Shown here: positions 1 to 9,687 of the stretch, in pieces | Numbering within the stretch: position 1 is the stretch's first letter | Layout: each line of letters opens with the position of its first letter | NCBI GenBank assembly: GCA_025349905.2 | Contig: MU624770.1 | Location: forward strand, 1 to 24,959 | From: Blastocladiella britannica | Taxonomy: Eukaryota > Blastocladiomycota > Blastocladiomycetes > Blastocladiales > Blastocladiaceae | Length of the DNA: 24,959 nucleotides | Reading direction: 5' to 3' | Program-made: the position numbers and the translations under genes | Notes under the pieces: generated by a model | What the model was told of the DNA's origin: nothing | What the model saw: the letters and a program-made list of their open reading frames with translations, nothing else | The model's database searches: none

Positions 1-167
1 TTTTTCTTTTACGCTCCCGGTACCAAAAACGGTATCCACTCTCTGCTGCACCAGTCGCACAATTGGTGTAGTGCCCGCATAGCGGACGAGATCGCTGGTG
101 AGATGGTAACTTTCGAAAGCCCACTCAGCCGTGTGCTTGTTATCACAAAAAAAAAAATTTAATAATC
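1..167. other. 5' flank of tim8, possible edge exon on the minus strand
   Basis: This stretch precedes the Tim8 start and ends in an A-rich leader (147-165). On the minus strand, positions about 147 down to 1 hold one open frame without stops, running off the left edge. Its translation looks protein-like and includes YHLTSDLVRYAGTTPIVRL. A poly-T tract followed by ACAAG on that strand could be a splice acceptor. I do not recognise a family, and no start codon is visible in that frame. It could be an internal exon of a gene to the left, or chance openness in an untranslated region. Confidence 0.3.
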
Positions 168-548
168 ATGTCCGCGTCGCCATTGCCTGCCTCTGCCGCT
201 GCCCAGCTGGACCCCGCGTCGCAGGCCGAGCTCCAACAGTTCCTTGAGCAAGAGAACTCGGTTCCTTATTTTTCCTCCACCATTTAATTCTGACGCTAAC
301 AATACTGTAAACAGAAAGCACGCGTGCAGAGCCAGGTGCACACGTTCACGCAACTGTGCTGGGACAAGTGCATCACCAACGTGGGCAACCGTCTGTCAGG
401 CAACGAGGAGGCGTGCCTCAAGCACTGCGTTGAGCGGTTCCTTGACACGAGCGTTTTCATTGTACGTATATTCTTTATGGTTGGGTCGTACTATATTGAC
501 CCACATATCGTGCAACAGGTTAACCGCCTGCAGTCGATGCAAAAGTAA
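168..548 (+). CDS. TIM8: Tim8, small Tim chaperone of the mitochondrial intermembrane space
   Basis: Exons are 168-260, 315-461 and 519-548, giving 89 residues. The protein carries the twin CX3C signature of small Tim proteins, C46-WDK-C50 and C65-LKH-C69, separated by 14 residues. The flanking text ENSK, RFLDT and IVNRLQ follows yeast Tim8 closely. Family role: with Tim13 it forms a hexameric chaperone that escorts hydrophobic precursors such as Tim23 across the intermembrane space; the cysteines form two disulfides. Removing intron 2 is what restores the conserved IVNRLQ tail. Both introns (54 and 57 nt) are multiples of three, and intron 2 has no in-frame stop. An AATAAA at 555-560 lies between this stop and the convergent p24 gene, whose stop is only 29 bp away. 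Identity is very likely. Confidence 0.95.
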
Positions 549-577
549 AACGGCAATAAAAAACAACCAATTTTTTT

Positions 578-1417
578 TTAAATGCGGCCGAGTCCTGCAT
601 ACCCGCGGAAAAAGGTCTTGACCACGTACACCTGAGCCACCGACGTGAGGACCATGAGCAACGACAGGCCCGTGGCAAACCGGTACACGCGCGTTTCGGT
701 AGACGCGACGGTGGCCATAGACCGCTTTTCGCGCGTGTGGTAAAACTTTTGCGATCGGAGGTACGAGTTGAGCTGGGTGGAGATCCGGAACAGCGTTTCC
801 TCGGACCCGGAGGTATCGATCTTGATCCCGTCCTTGCTGACGGTGGGCGCTTCCGGGATCTTGGCGCGTTTTTCCTTCTCGCCCTCCACTGACAGATCGA
901 GGTCAATCACCTTTTCGGCAAACGTGGACATGGCTACAGCCGTTAGGGAATGGAGATTGACGAGGTCAGTCCAGGATCGCAATGCGGGGGGTTGAAAGGT
1001 TCCTCCTGACGCACCGTTTGAGAAGCAGAAGCTGTACTCGCCCTTCTTTTCGGCTGCAAACACAAAGTCGCCCTGCCGCTCCTTTTCGCCATTGACAATG
1101 ACCGTAAAGTCCGGGTCCGAGACCACGTAGTCAATGTCAAAGGACCCGCCGCTTTGGACCTAATATTGATTCGGTGTAAGTGTTATTCTTAATGGCAAAT
1201 GGTAGATGCATAAACATACGGCAAAGTAAAACTGAATCTTCTTGCCCGGATCGTCGACCTGCACGTAAAAGCACTCGTTGCCGTGGGCGGGGACGGGCAC
1301 TGTGAGCGCGGTGGCGGCGGCGGCGGGGACCAGCGTGGCCAGCAGCGCGATAAACAGGGCGGCGCACGCGAGCATTACTCCTGCAGGCTTGGACGGCATT
1401 ATGGCGACGGTCGACAT
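578..1417 (-). CDS. p24/emp24/gp25L family cargo receptor (GOLD domain)
   Basis: Exons on the minus strand are 1417-1220, 1159-1015 and 933-578, giving 232 residues. The order is signal peptide (hydrophobic stretch about 14-36), GOLD domain with the paired cysteines C49 and C111, a linker and coiled-coil region, one membrane span at about 202-220, and a short cytosolic tail. Family hallmarks include ECFY, DDPGKK, QFYFAVQSGGSFDID and CFSN-AMSTF. p24 proteins cycle between ER and Golgi in COPII and COPI vesicles and help sort GPI-anchored cargo. The tail keeps the FF pair but ends YAGLGRI, so it has no dilysine COPI signal; retrieval probably depends on partner p24 subunits. A second Met at residue 7 is an alternative start. 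It shares a 59-bp divergent promoter with the ARMT1-like gene. The p24 subfamily is not assigned. Confidence 0.92.
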
Positions 1418-1476
1418 TCGATTTCCCTTCGTTGAATTCAATTGGTTTTCGGGAAAAGGAAGAGAAAAAAGTGACA
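1418..1476. promoter_or_regulatory. 59-bp bidirectional promoter between p24 and ARMT1
   Basis: The two start codons face away from each other with only 59 bp between them, so this segment must hold both 5' leaders and at least part of both promoters. It contains ATTGG (inverted CCAAT) at 1441-1445, next to a purine-rich A/G tract on the ARMT1 side. No TATA box is apparent. Confidence 0.6.
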
Positions 1477-3028
1477 ATGGCCAACGCGACGACCACCTCC
1501 ACGCCACGCATCGACCCTCCGCGTCCGCCGCTTGCTGGTCCGTATACCTTGGCGTTGGCCTGCTGACTGGCACCGTATACATACATACTGACCCGATAAT
1601 TTTGTATGCAGGCAAAAACACTGGCTCGTTCGCGTTTTACACCATTCGCGACCGCCTGCCCGTAATTCTGACGCGCGTTATTGGTCGGTCTATTGTACTT
1701 GGCTTTTGAATTGGTCGAGCTCACAAAAACCAAATCATAGATGACCTCAACAAGGCCACCATGGCGCTGGATTTTGAGGCCGAACCCGAGAAACTCAAGC
1801 AGGGAAAGGCGTGCATCGAGTCCCTCTCGGGCTTTCGGTACGCCATGCAGCGCGACCGCCCGATTGAGCCTCTAGACGACGATCTGCCGGACTGCCAGGC
1901 ATGGAACGACTATCTCGCGCTCTACGTGGACGGAGCTGGTCACTTTCAGGTATGCATCCTACTTCGTTCCTCACAGGCCGTGCCATAATCTGACCAGTTT
2001 TTTTGAAAAGGCACCATGGCTGATCCAAGAATGCTACATGTACCGGCGCATTCGGTCGATCCTGGCCGCGTCCCCCCACTGGCGCAACTACGATCCATTT
2101 GCGGGCGAAAAGGCCGCGTCGCTCGCGCGCTCGATCCCGGTGCTGGTGACGTTGGCCGCGCACGTGCAGGCCCTGAGCGACCGCCACCTTCAAGACCATT
2201 ACCACGGCCCCATCCTCACCGAGCTCCTCATGCTCAGTCTGTGGGGAAACGCGGTGGATTTGAGCTTGTTGGCGGGTTCCGATACGGGCGATACGGAGGC
2301 ACTGGGAAACAAGATGGTGAAGGAAGCGAGCGCGGGGATCGTGATCAACAATCTAGACGTTGCGGTGCCGGTCCTGGCCGAGTTGACTGGTGCGCGCGTG
2401 GATATTGTTCTCGACAATGCGGGTACACTTGTTCTTGTTCCATATAGCTGAAGAATGCTCACGAAATGAATGATGAGCAGGATTTGAGCTGACGGCGGAC
2501 CTGTTCCTGGCGGACTACCTCGTCAAGTCCGGGATCGCGCGCCGCGTGACCTTACACGCCAAGTCCTACCCGTGGTTCGTATCCGATACGACCCCGGCCG
2601 ACCTGGACCAGACGCTGACGACGCTTGCCCCGCACCTCCCCGAACAAGTAGCGGCGTGGCGAGCGCACCTAGCCTCGGGAGCATGGGTAGTGGAAACGAC
2701 GCCGTTCTGGACGTACCCGCACGCGTACCACCACTTGTTACATGATCTTGAGGCCACCACCACGCTCCGGGCCGCAGACTACATCATTTTCAAGGGCGAT
2801 CTCAATTACCGCAAGCTAGTGTTTGATTGCCAGTGGGAACCGACCACGCCGTTCATGGACGCCATTGGCCCGTTGGCGGAGCCCGGAGCGCTGCCGCCAT
2901 TCGTGTCGCTGCGCACGTGCAAGAGCGACGTGTGTGTGGGACTGTCAGTCGAATCCGCCAACAACATGGCCAAGATCAGTGATTGGATGACTAGCGGCAA
3001 GTACGCGGTGGTGTCGTACAAGCCTTGA
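1477..3028 (+). CDS. ARMT1: ARMT1-type DUF89 damage-control phosphatase
   Basis: Exons are 1477-1537, 1612-1683, 1741-1949, 2011-2422 and 2481-3028, giving 433 residues, close to human ARMT1 (about 440). The DUF89 signatures are clear: SFAFYTIRDRLPVIL near the N-terminus, APWLIQECYMYRR, LSLWGN, IVLDNAGFEL with the metal-binding Asp/Asn pair, WFVSDTT, and FKGDLNYRKL with a further catalytic Asp. The family comprises metal-dependent phosphatases acting on phosphometabolites such as fructose-1-phosphate; a protein carboxyl methyltransferase role was reported for the human protein. The first two exons are short and easily missed: an internal ATG at 1761 would give a protein lacking the conserved TIRDR motif. 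The gene is divergent from p24 and convergent with the AGC kinase. The family call is firm; the substrate is inferred. Confidence 0.93.
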
Positions 3029-3161
3029 TTACTCTTGGTCTCTTGCGTTCCAAATGCACCATCTTGTAAAAAAAATATAAAATAACACTGGAGAGGGGGC
3101 ACGGATTCTTGTCCACACAAACACACACGGCAACAACACAAAGGAGGTCAGCTCGAAAATA
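3029..3161. other. 133-bp convergent 3' intergenic region
   Basis: This separates the ARMT1 stop from the AGC kinase stop. It holds a long A-rich run with TATAAAATAA at about 3077-3086, suited to poly(A) signalling for the upstream gene, and a CA-rich stretch at about 3112-3140. No gene is seen here. Confidence 0.5.
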
Positions 3162-5397
3162 TCAAGGCGACAAGTGCCCGCCCGGCCCGCCGCCGACCGA
3201 CGACCCAAGCATCCCGCCGCTCTGGTACGTGTTCCCGATCGGCACGGCGCCGCTAGCCGCCTGCAAGTCCGATCCAGGAATGTACGTGAACCCGGCAAAC
3301 TGGCCCTGCGCGGTCTGCGACAAGATGGACTCGTTGGCGACCGAGTCCATGGGCAGTTCCCTTGTAAACTCCTCGTCGAAATTGCTCGTGTCGTACGCGT
3401 TGGCCACGCTCGGCTTGAACGGGGGGACCAGCCGCTTCTCGTTCAACGCCTTCCAGTCAATGGTGGCAAAGAACGGGTGCGCTTTGATTTCGGCGGCCCC
3501 ACCGGGCATGCGACCCGTCGGGTTGCCACCGATCCGGCGCTCTGGGTCGCGGTCAACCAAGCCCACGAGCAGCGACTGCGCGGCGGGCGACAGGAACGGC
3601 GGGAACTGCAGGGGGGCGTACAGGATCTTGCGGTACATTTCGTTCAGGTTCTCGTCGTAGAACGGCGGCAGACCCGTGAGCATTTCTATTCAAGTATAAC
3701 GCATGAGTACGCTCCTTGAAGGAAATTTGGGAAGCACATACCAAAGATCAGGATCCCGAGCGTCCACCAGTCCACGCTCTTGGTGTACCCGTTACCAAGC
3801 AACACTTCGCACGCCAAGTACTCGGGCGTCCCGCAAAAAGTGTTGGTACGTGCTCCAGCGCCCATGTTGAGCTTGCACAGCCCAAAGTCGCACAAGGCAA
3901 TGTGGCCAGCATAGTCGAGCAGGATGTTTTCCGGTTTCAGGTCCCTATTTTGTCCATATGTCAATTTTTTTCCAGGTTCATACGGTTGAAATCGTTCGTA
4001 CCGGTAAATGATCTCGTAGCTGTGAAGGCACTCGAGGGCCGATGTCAGCTCGGCCGCGTAAAAGCGAGCGCGCTCTTCCTCGAACCGGCCTTCTTGCGAC
4101 AGGTGCTTGAAGAGCTCACCACCTGATAAACATTGTGTTATGATCAGACCAACAACAAAAGCAACGAAGGACATACCATTGATGAATGGGAGCACCAAGT
4201 ACAGCTTTTGCGGGGTCTGGAACGCAAACTTCATGTTGACAATGAACGGGTGCCGGAGCTTGGTGAGCACGTTGCGCTCCGACAGCGTGTGCGTCACCTC
4301 CTCGCGGGCGACAATGTGCGACTTTTTGAGGATCTTGAGGGCATACACGCGCCCGGTATCCTTTTTGCGGACCTGTACAAGTATTGTGAGTGGTTGGACC
4401 AATGCAAACCAAGAAAACAAAAACGAACCTGCATGACCTTGCCAAACGACCCCTTGCCAATGACTTTAAGCAAGTCAAAGTCGTCGATCGTGACGGGCGT
4501 GTTGGCGACGTGCGCGCGGTACACGAGCTGCAAGTGTACTGACCCAGCCGGGTGCGTCGAGCCCGCCGCGTACACGTCGACCCACACGTCGCGGACCGCT
4601 GCCGCGTCCGAAGTCGGCAACTGCCCGGCCTCAACCAGCGCCGACCCGACATGCGTATCGGACCCGAGCGACCCACCGGGCGACGTCAAGTCCATGGGCG
4701 ATCCGGGCGCGCTCCCCGACCCGTCAACGGCCATAGGCGACCCGCCGCCCCCGTCGTTGGCGGCGGCAGCGGCAGCAGCAGCGGCGGCCGAGGCCGCGGG
4801 CGACCGTAAGAACACGTGCACGGCCAGATCGGCGTCGTGGGTCAGGTCGAAGGTTGCGCGCGCGCGCCACACGGGGGCCGTCACCGACCCGCCCGTCGCA
4901 TTGACCACCACCTCGTTCTTGTCGTACGCGAGAACAATGTACGGCAGCGCATGGTGATCGCCCGCGCCTCCGTGGTGAGAGCCGCTACCCGTGGAGCTCG
5001 GGGTGGTGCTGGCACCGGTAGGTCCAACCGGATTGGGTCCAGCAGCACGCGTGTGTACGTCGCGGCCGTCCAGCACGCGCACCGACAGCAAGCCAGAGAC
5101 AGGGCGGGCCGCTAGCGCCTGCGTCACCGCGGCGTTGGTGCCCATTGTTGGCGCTACCCCCGTCAGTTTGATTCCGGGCAGCCCGCCGGCACCGACTGCT
5201 GCTCCGGATGTGGCGCTGCTGATTCCAGACGAGGCGGCGGCAGAGGCAGAGGCACTCGATCCAGCCAGCGCATCGTAAGACGCAGTGGCTGTTGAGTGGA
5301 TCGACGAGGTGGACCCGGCGGCCGGAGCTGCCGGCGCGTCCTTGTCGACGAGCGTGTCCTTTGATTTCTTCGGCTTTAGCTTGTTGAGCCACGACAT
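3162..5397 (-). CDS. YPK1: Ypk1/Gad8-type AGC serine/threonine kinase with C2-like N-terminus
   Basis: Exons on the minus strand are 5397-4429, 4372-4177, 4122-4002, 3944-3742 and 3685-3162, giving 670 residues. Residues 1-100 are Ser/Ala-rich; 101-310 resemble a C2 domain (LLSVRVLDGRDV, LPYIVLAYDKNEV) with a poly-Ala/Gly insertion. The kinase starts at about 304: glycine loop GKGSFG, K336, catalytic YRDLKPEN (D430), DFG at 448-450, and activation loop TFCGTPEY with T464 as the PDK1 site. The tail has SNFDEEFTRELPMDSV and hydrophobic motif FAGFTY, which fits Ypk1/Gad8/SGK better than Sch9. Known role: TORC2 effector controlling membrane lipids, endocytosis and stress survival. The usual APE reads A-C-E at 473-475, an odd substitution. 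It lies in tandem after the MAPKKK, 179 bp away. Confidence 0.92.
4752..4800 (-). repeat. GC-rich alanine-codon repeat inside the kinase C2-like region
   Basis: A run of GCN-type codons on the minus strand encodes about eleven alanines, followed downstream by a Gly-rich stretch. It sits as an insertion within the C2-like part of the AGC kinase and is probably a variable loop. Confidence 0.7.
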
Positions 5398-5576
5398 CCT
5401 TTATGTGTATATCGTATAGATACGGATGAGATGTGCTTTGTTTTATTGCGTCTGTGTTCCTGAGGGGTAGCGAGGATCGGCGTCGAATGTATTTTTGTAT
5501 ATATGTGCCTCGTGAAGAGTATTGTAACAAAAAAGTGGTGTTGCTGCAAAAAGTGAAGCGCCACACGGAGGGCCTT
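5398..5576. promoter_or_regulatory. Tandem intergenic region: 3' end of MAPKKK, 5' of YPK1-like kinase
   Basis: This 179-bp segment separates the MAPKKK stop from the AGC kinase start, both on the minus strand. It must hold the MAPKKK poly(A) site and the kinase promoter. The sequence is moderately AT-rich with T runs on the minus strand. I see no clear TATA box or other recognised motif. Confidence 0.5.
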
Positions 5577-8500
5577 TCATTCGTCCCTCACCGCCGCCTT
5601 CATAAATCCCTTAAAGTCGTAGTGGCGGTCGGCCTCGGCCACGAATGCGAGCCGTGCCAGCTCGACCGCGGTTGGGCGCACCTCCGGATCACTATCAATT
5701 TATGTCATTAGAATGGACAGCAGCGCAAAAAAAAAAAAAAAAAGGTAAAACAACGCACATCTCAAAGCACCGCTCGCAAAACTCGCGTGCGCGGTCCGAG
5801 ACCGACGGCGGAATGTCAGGCCGCTTGGCGCTGCCGATGTGGTACATGGCTGCAATCTCGTTGAATCCCATCCACGGCCGGTTGCCCGTCAACATCTCGA
5901 TCATGATGCACCCAAGCGACCTATACATACAACCGTTGAAGTGAGAAAAAAATCAGAGGATAAAAAAGTATGGAGCACGTACCAAATATCGACCTTGGCC
6001 GAGTACCCGCGGCCGCGTACCACCTCGGGCGCCATCCAATACACGGACCCTTGCAGCGAGTGCTGCGAGTGAAAATCGTAGGCTCCTTTCCCCTCGCCCC
6101 CATCGTCCATGTCGGTATGGCCCATGCGCTTGGACAGTCCAAAGTCGCTGATCTTGCACACGCCTTGGTCGTCCACGAGCACGTTGGCGCACTTGAGCTG
6201 TTTAATGATTGTCAGTAATCACCTTGCAACAAAAAAAAAAAAAGCAAAAAGAAACACACATCTCGGTGCAAGATCCCACGCGAGTGCACATACGACACGC
6301 CATCGACAATTTGAGCAGCAAACATGGCCGAGAGTCCGTCCGGCAATGCGCTACCCACTGTGGCCAGGAGACTAGCCAGCGACCCGCCGGGGACGTACTC
6401 CAAGAACACGTTGAGCGCGTCGGGGGTGCGCTCAAACCCAAGGTAGTGCACGATGTTTTCGTGCGACAAATCGCGCAGCAGCACAATCTCGCGCTGGAGT
6501 GCCTCGAGCATCGCCGCGTTCTTTTTGCCCAGTACCACTGCCGACGCGCCGGGGCCCGCACGCGGCAGCTCCACCTGTTTCACCGCCATCATGTCACCCG
6601 TGGCGACCAGCAGACCAAGGTACACGCGGCCAAACGAGCCCAGACCAATCAGCTCGCCCTTGATCCACTGTGGGGACGCTCCGTCGGGGCCCGCATCCAG
6701 CGGCGCCGGCGTGTGCTGAGGCTGGTACGCGGCGTGCAGTTGCGGCGGCGGTGGTGACGGCGTGGTCGCTGGGGGAGGAGGAACGGGCGTTCCATGCGAA
6801 AGGGACGACTTGCGGGGCAGCCGTTGTGCTGGGACTATTGTTGCAGTTGCAGTTGCTGCCTGGGGTGCAACCACAGCGCTGCCTTCAGCTGCCGGCGCCA
6901 GATCAACTTGCGACGCATCCGTCCCAGCAGAAGAGAGCGTGGTAGGACCTGCTGCATCCCCCGATTGCACGGCAGGCAACGCGCGCGGCAGCAAGTCGGT
7001 AGTGTTAATGGCAGGCGGCAGCAGCGACGGGCGGCGCCGGCCAACCGCGGCCGCTCCCGCGTTCTCCACCAGCATCATTTGTGCCATTCCGCTGGCCAGC
7101 GCGTACTGGTGGTCCGTACTCCCAGTCCGAGCCGTTGGGCCGGGCGAGGCAGAGCGCAAAAACGGCAAAGGTGAAGGCGTGCGCATCAGGGGCGAGGCGC
7201 GCAGGAGCGGACTGGTGGTGATTGCCTCCGCTGCCGTTGTTGTTGGTGGTGCGTTTGCAGGGGCAGTGGTACCCGACGACCCTGACCGAGATGGCCGTGA
7301 CAAATACGTCGACCGCGCTTGCAATGCCGAAAACATATTGTCCGAGTCGACCGGTGGCGGTGGCGGCGTCGGCGCGCGTGGCGATGCGCGGCCAAGGCTG
7401 GGAGACCGCGATGTCGCCGCTGCCCGCGTACTGGGAGACACACTAGCCGCAAGCGGCGTCGAGGCCTTGGAGGGTACTCGGGGCGGGATGGTAATGGGCG
7501 ACCCGACTGGCACCGTCGAATCCATGACCACCGGTACCTCAGCAGCACCATTCCCACCAGCGGCAGCAGCCCGCGCGGACCGACCACGCCCAAGTGTCTG
7601 TCGCAGCATATCCGGGTTGGCGGTCGGGAAGAAAATGTCAATGTTCTGGGCAATGTCCTCGGTGCGCGGGCGGTCGGTCGACGAGAGCCCCGAGTCGCGT
7701 CGAGACCGCATCAGAGCACCCGTCGAGTACCCGGCAATGCCCAGCCCGACATCATAACCAGGGGGCGGACCATTGGGACCGGGGCCGCGCGACAGCGGCT
7801 GCTCGTCGGGAACCGACGCTGGGCCGCCGCGCGCCGCCGCTGCTGCCGATGCCGACCCGCCCGGGCCCGTGGTGCGCGGCGGAATCACAATCGCCGAGTC
7901 GGCAACGGTCGATGCCAGACTGTCGGCGCGCGGAAGGAGCGCCGTCTTGGCCGTGTACCTCGACGGAGCTGACCGCACGCTGCCGGTGCCCAGAAGCGAC
8001 CCAGTTGCTGCTGCTGCGGGCGAGGCGGGCACGGGACTCCCAGCGGCTACAAGCGGCGGCAATCCCGCCATGATGCCAGGCGGCAGCGGGTGCGACGTGA
8101 GCGGAGACGTGCCGGACCGCGTGTACCGCGATTGGGCGGCGGGCTGCGCATATTGGGGATGTTGTTGGAGCTGCTGTGCGTATTGGATGGAGGCGCCGCG
8201 CGGACCCACGCGGGACGTGGGCATCATGGCCGACGTTGATGACCCCCCAGGAGCCGGCGTGCCGAGAATGGCCTGGAGCTGCGCGGGGGTCGCATAAGGC
8301 ACGTGGACGGATGGACTCGGCGATGCTGCCCGGTGCATGAGATGCGGGTAAGCCTGCTGCTGCGGCGGCGACTGCCTCTGCGCACCGCCGCCGCCGTGGT
8401 GCGTCGGGTGCGCGTGGTGCACATATTGCACCGGCTGCGGTGGGTGTGGATGTTGCTGCTGCTGGTGGAGCGGCACAGCATAGTACCCTTGCGGCGGCGG

Positions 8501-9147
8501 CGGCAGTGCACCGGGCTGGGCGTACATGCGCGGCGGAGTGCTGGCCGCGCGATGGGGCGAGCTCGAGCGCGGCCGCGGAATGAACGCGCCATTGGGGAGC
8601 ATGGGCGGCATGCCCGGGTAGTACGCTGCTGGCACACCACCACCACCGGTTCCTCGTGCCGTTGCTGCTCCCGGTGCTGCCGGCGCTCGGTGTTGTGGCG
8701 GGACGGGCGCGGCGGCGGGGTCATCGTATCCGACGCTGCTGTTGGAAAAGTCGTCCTCGTCGTCCACCCGGTACTCGTCGTCATCCTCATCAACTTCATC
8801 GTCGTCCTCATCGTCCATGTCCATGTCGTCGTCCGAGTGCGGAAGCACCCGGTGCCGCAAGTAATGCGCGTGGTCCTGCTTGAGCTCCTTGAGCGCAATC
8901 ATGAACCGCGCGCGCTCGGCCAGCGCCGTGACGCCAAACCGCGCCACCAGCTGGTCCTGAGACAGCTGTAGCAGCTGCACGCCGTCTATTTGGGTTTCTG
9001 GAGTGCGGCAAACACAATGAATGTCAGTGCGTCATGTCTTGTAAAGAAAAAAAAAATTGCACCAAAGAAGGCAGCTCGAAAGGCATGCAGGCGGTTCTCG
9101 CGCAGCCATTCGTCCACGCGGACGGGGCTCCAGTGGGTCACGTCCAT
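5577..9147 (-). CDS. SAM-domain MAP kinase kinase kinase (Ste11/Byr2/Bck1 family)
   Basis: Exons on the minus strand are 9147-9063, 8997-6260, 6197-5983, 5920-5759 and 5691-5577, giving 1104 residues. Residues 5-65 form a SAM domain (WSPVRVDEWLRENRL, then DGVQLLQLSQDQL), split by intron 1. Next come an acidic patch encoded at about 8740-8840 and a long disordered Pro/Ser/Gln-rich region to about 800. The kinase spans about 805-1070: GLGSFG loop, AVKQVE (K835), HRDLKCAN (D941), DFG, WMAPEVV and AKVDIWSLGC. The HRD codon meets its intron directly. The N-terminus is Ste11/Byr2-like, while parts of the kinase (WIKGELIG, GYSAKVDIWSLGC, CFEIDPEVRPTA) read like Bck1, so pheromone/HOG versus cell-wall role is open. 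I see no Ras-association domain. It is divergent from the sensor gene. Confidence 0.9.
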
Positions 9148-9687
9148 ATGGTTTAAAAAGCGGGATGTTAGTTTAGGACGGTTGGAGCTTCTTTCCCTTA
9201 ATTTTTTGGCGTAGGAGACGTTTCTGATTTTTTAAGGCACACGCACTAAAACCAGTTTTGGAGATGGAATTCCAACCTGGCCTGCCATAGAAATCGGTGG
9301 ACACGATTTACTTTGCATATTCAGCCTGGGTTTCCCACTGCCATTCCGATATCCCGCCTTTTCCAGCACCCACCACCCACCCCCCCCTATTTTTTTCCCC
9401 ATGGGATCGCATCCCCCCCCCCATTCTCGATTAGGCTTTTCCTTTTTAGCGTTACTGCATGCAGGGTCGGGATCACGCTTCTTCCTTTCCTCTTCCGGTG
9501 AATTTTTGGTTTGGTTGAAACAGACGTGCAACGTTCTACTGTGGGAAACCTGTCAAATTTCCACAAATTTTATACTATCATATCCATCCCTTTGTTGAAT
9601 CGGGTCCCCGACCAAAACTCACTTCCCTTCCCTTCCCACTTGGGTTTCGTGAAAGTAAATCAAATCCAACCACATAACTGCAACACG
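9148..9687. promoter_or_regulatory. 540-bp divergent intergenic region between MAPKKK and sensor gene
   Basis: This is the longest gene-free stretch of the window. Homopyrimidine tracts dominate on the plus strand: C runs near 9379-9387 and 9413-9422, T runs between them, and CCCTT repeats near 9625-9640. An AT-rich stretch (TTTTATACTATCATATCC) lies near 9570-9590, about 110 bp before the sensor start, and could serve as its core promoter. Open frames here are biased by the C/T tracts and look non-coding. No RNA gene is seen. Confidence 0.5.

Noticed and set aside
1761..1988. ATG at 1761 as the start of the ARMT1-like protein
   Set aside because: The context is good, but it would lose the conserved SFAFYTIRDRLPVIL segment encoded by exons 1 and 2, which splice in frame.
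4133..4957. 274-codon plus-strand open frame opposite the AGC kinase
   Set aside because: It crosses two confirmed minus-strand introns and exons encoding conserved kinase motifs; the translation has no domain.
5727..5743. 17-base A run, possible retroelement tail
   Set aside because: It lies inside MAPKKK intron 4 and reads as the intron poly-T tract on the coding strand. No target-site duplication or element sequence is nearby.
6762..7757. 331-codon plus-strand open frame opposite the MAPKKK
   Set aside because: It is antisense to the Pro/Ser/Ala-rich disordered region, gives low-complexity Gly/Ala/Arg text, and lacks a plausible promoter or homology.
9313..9531. Small open frames in the MAPKKK/sensor intergenic region
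   Set aside because: They are made of homopyrimidine tracts giving Pro/Phe/Ser text, with no motif and no conserved partner.
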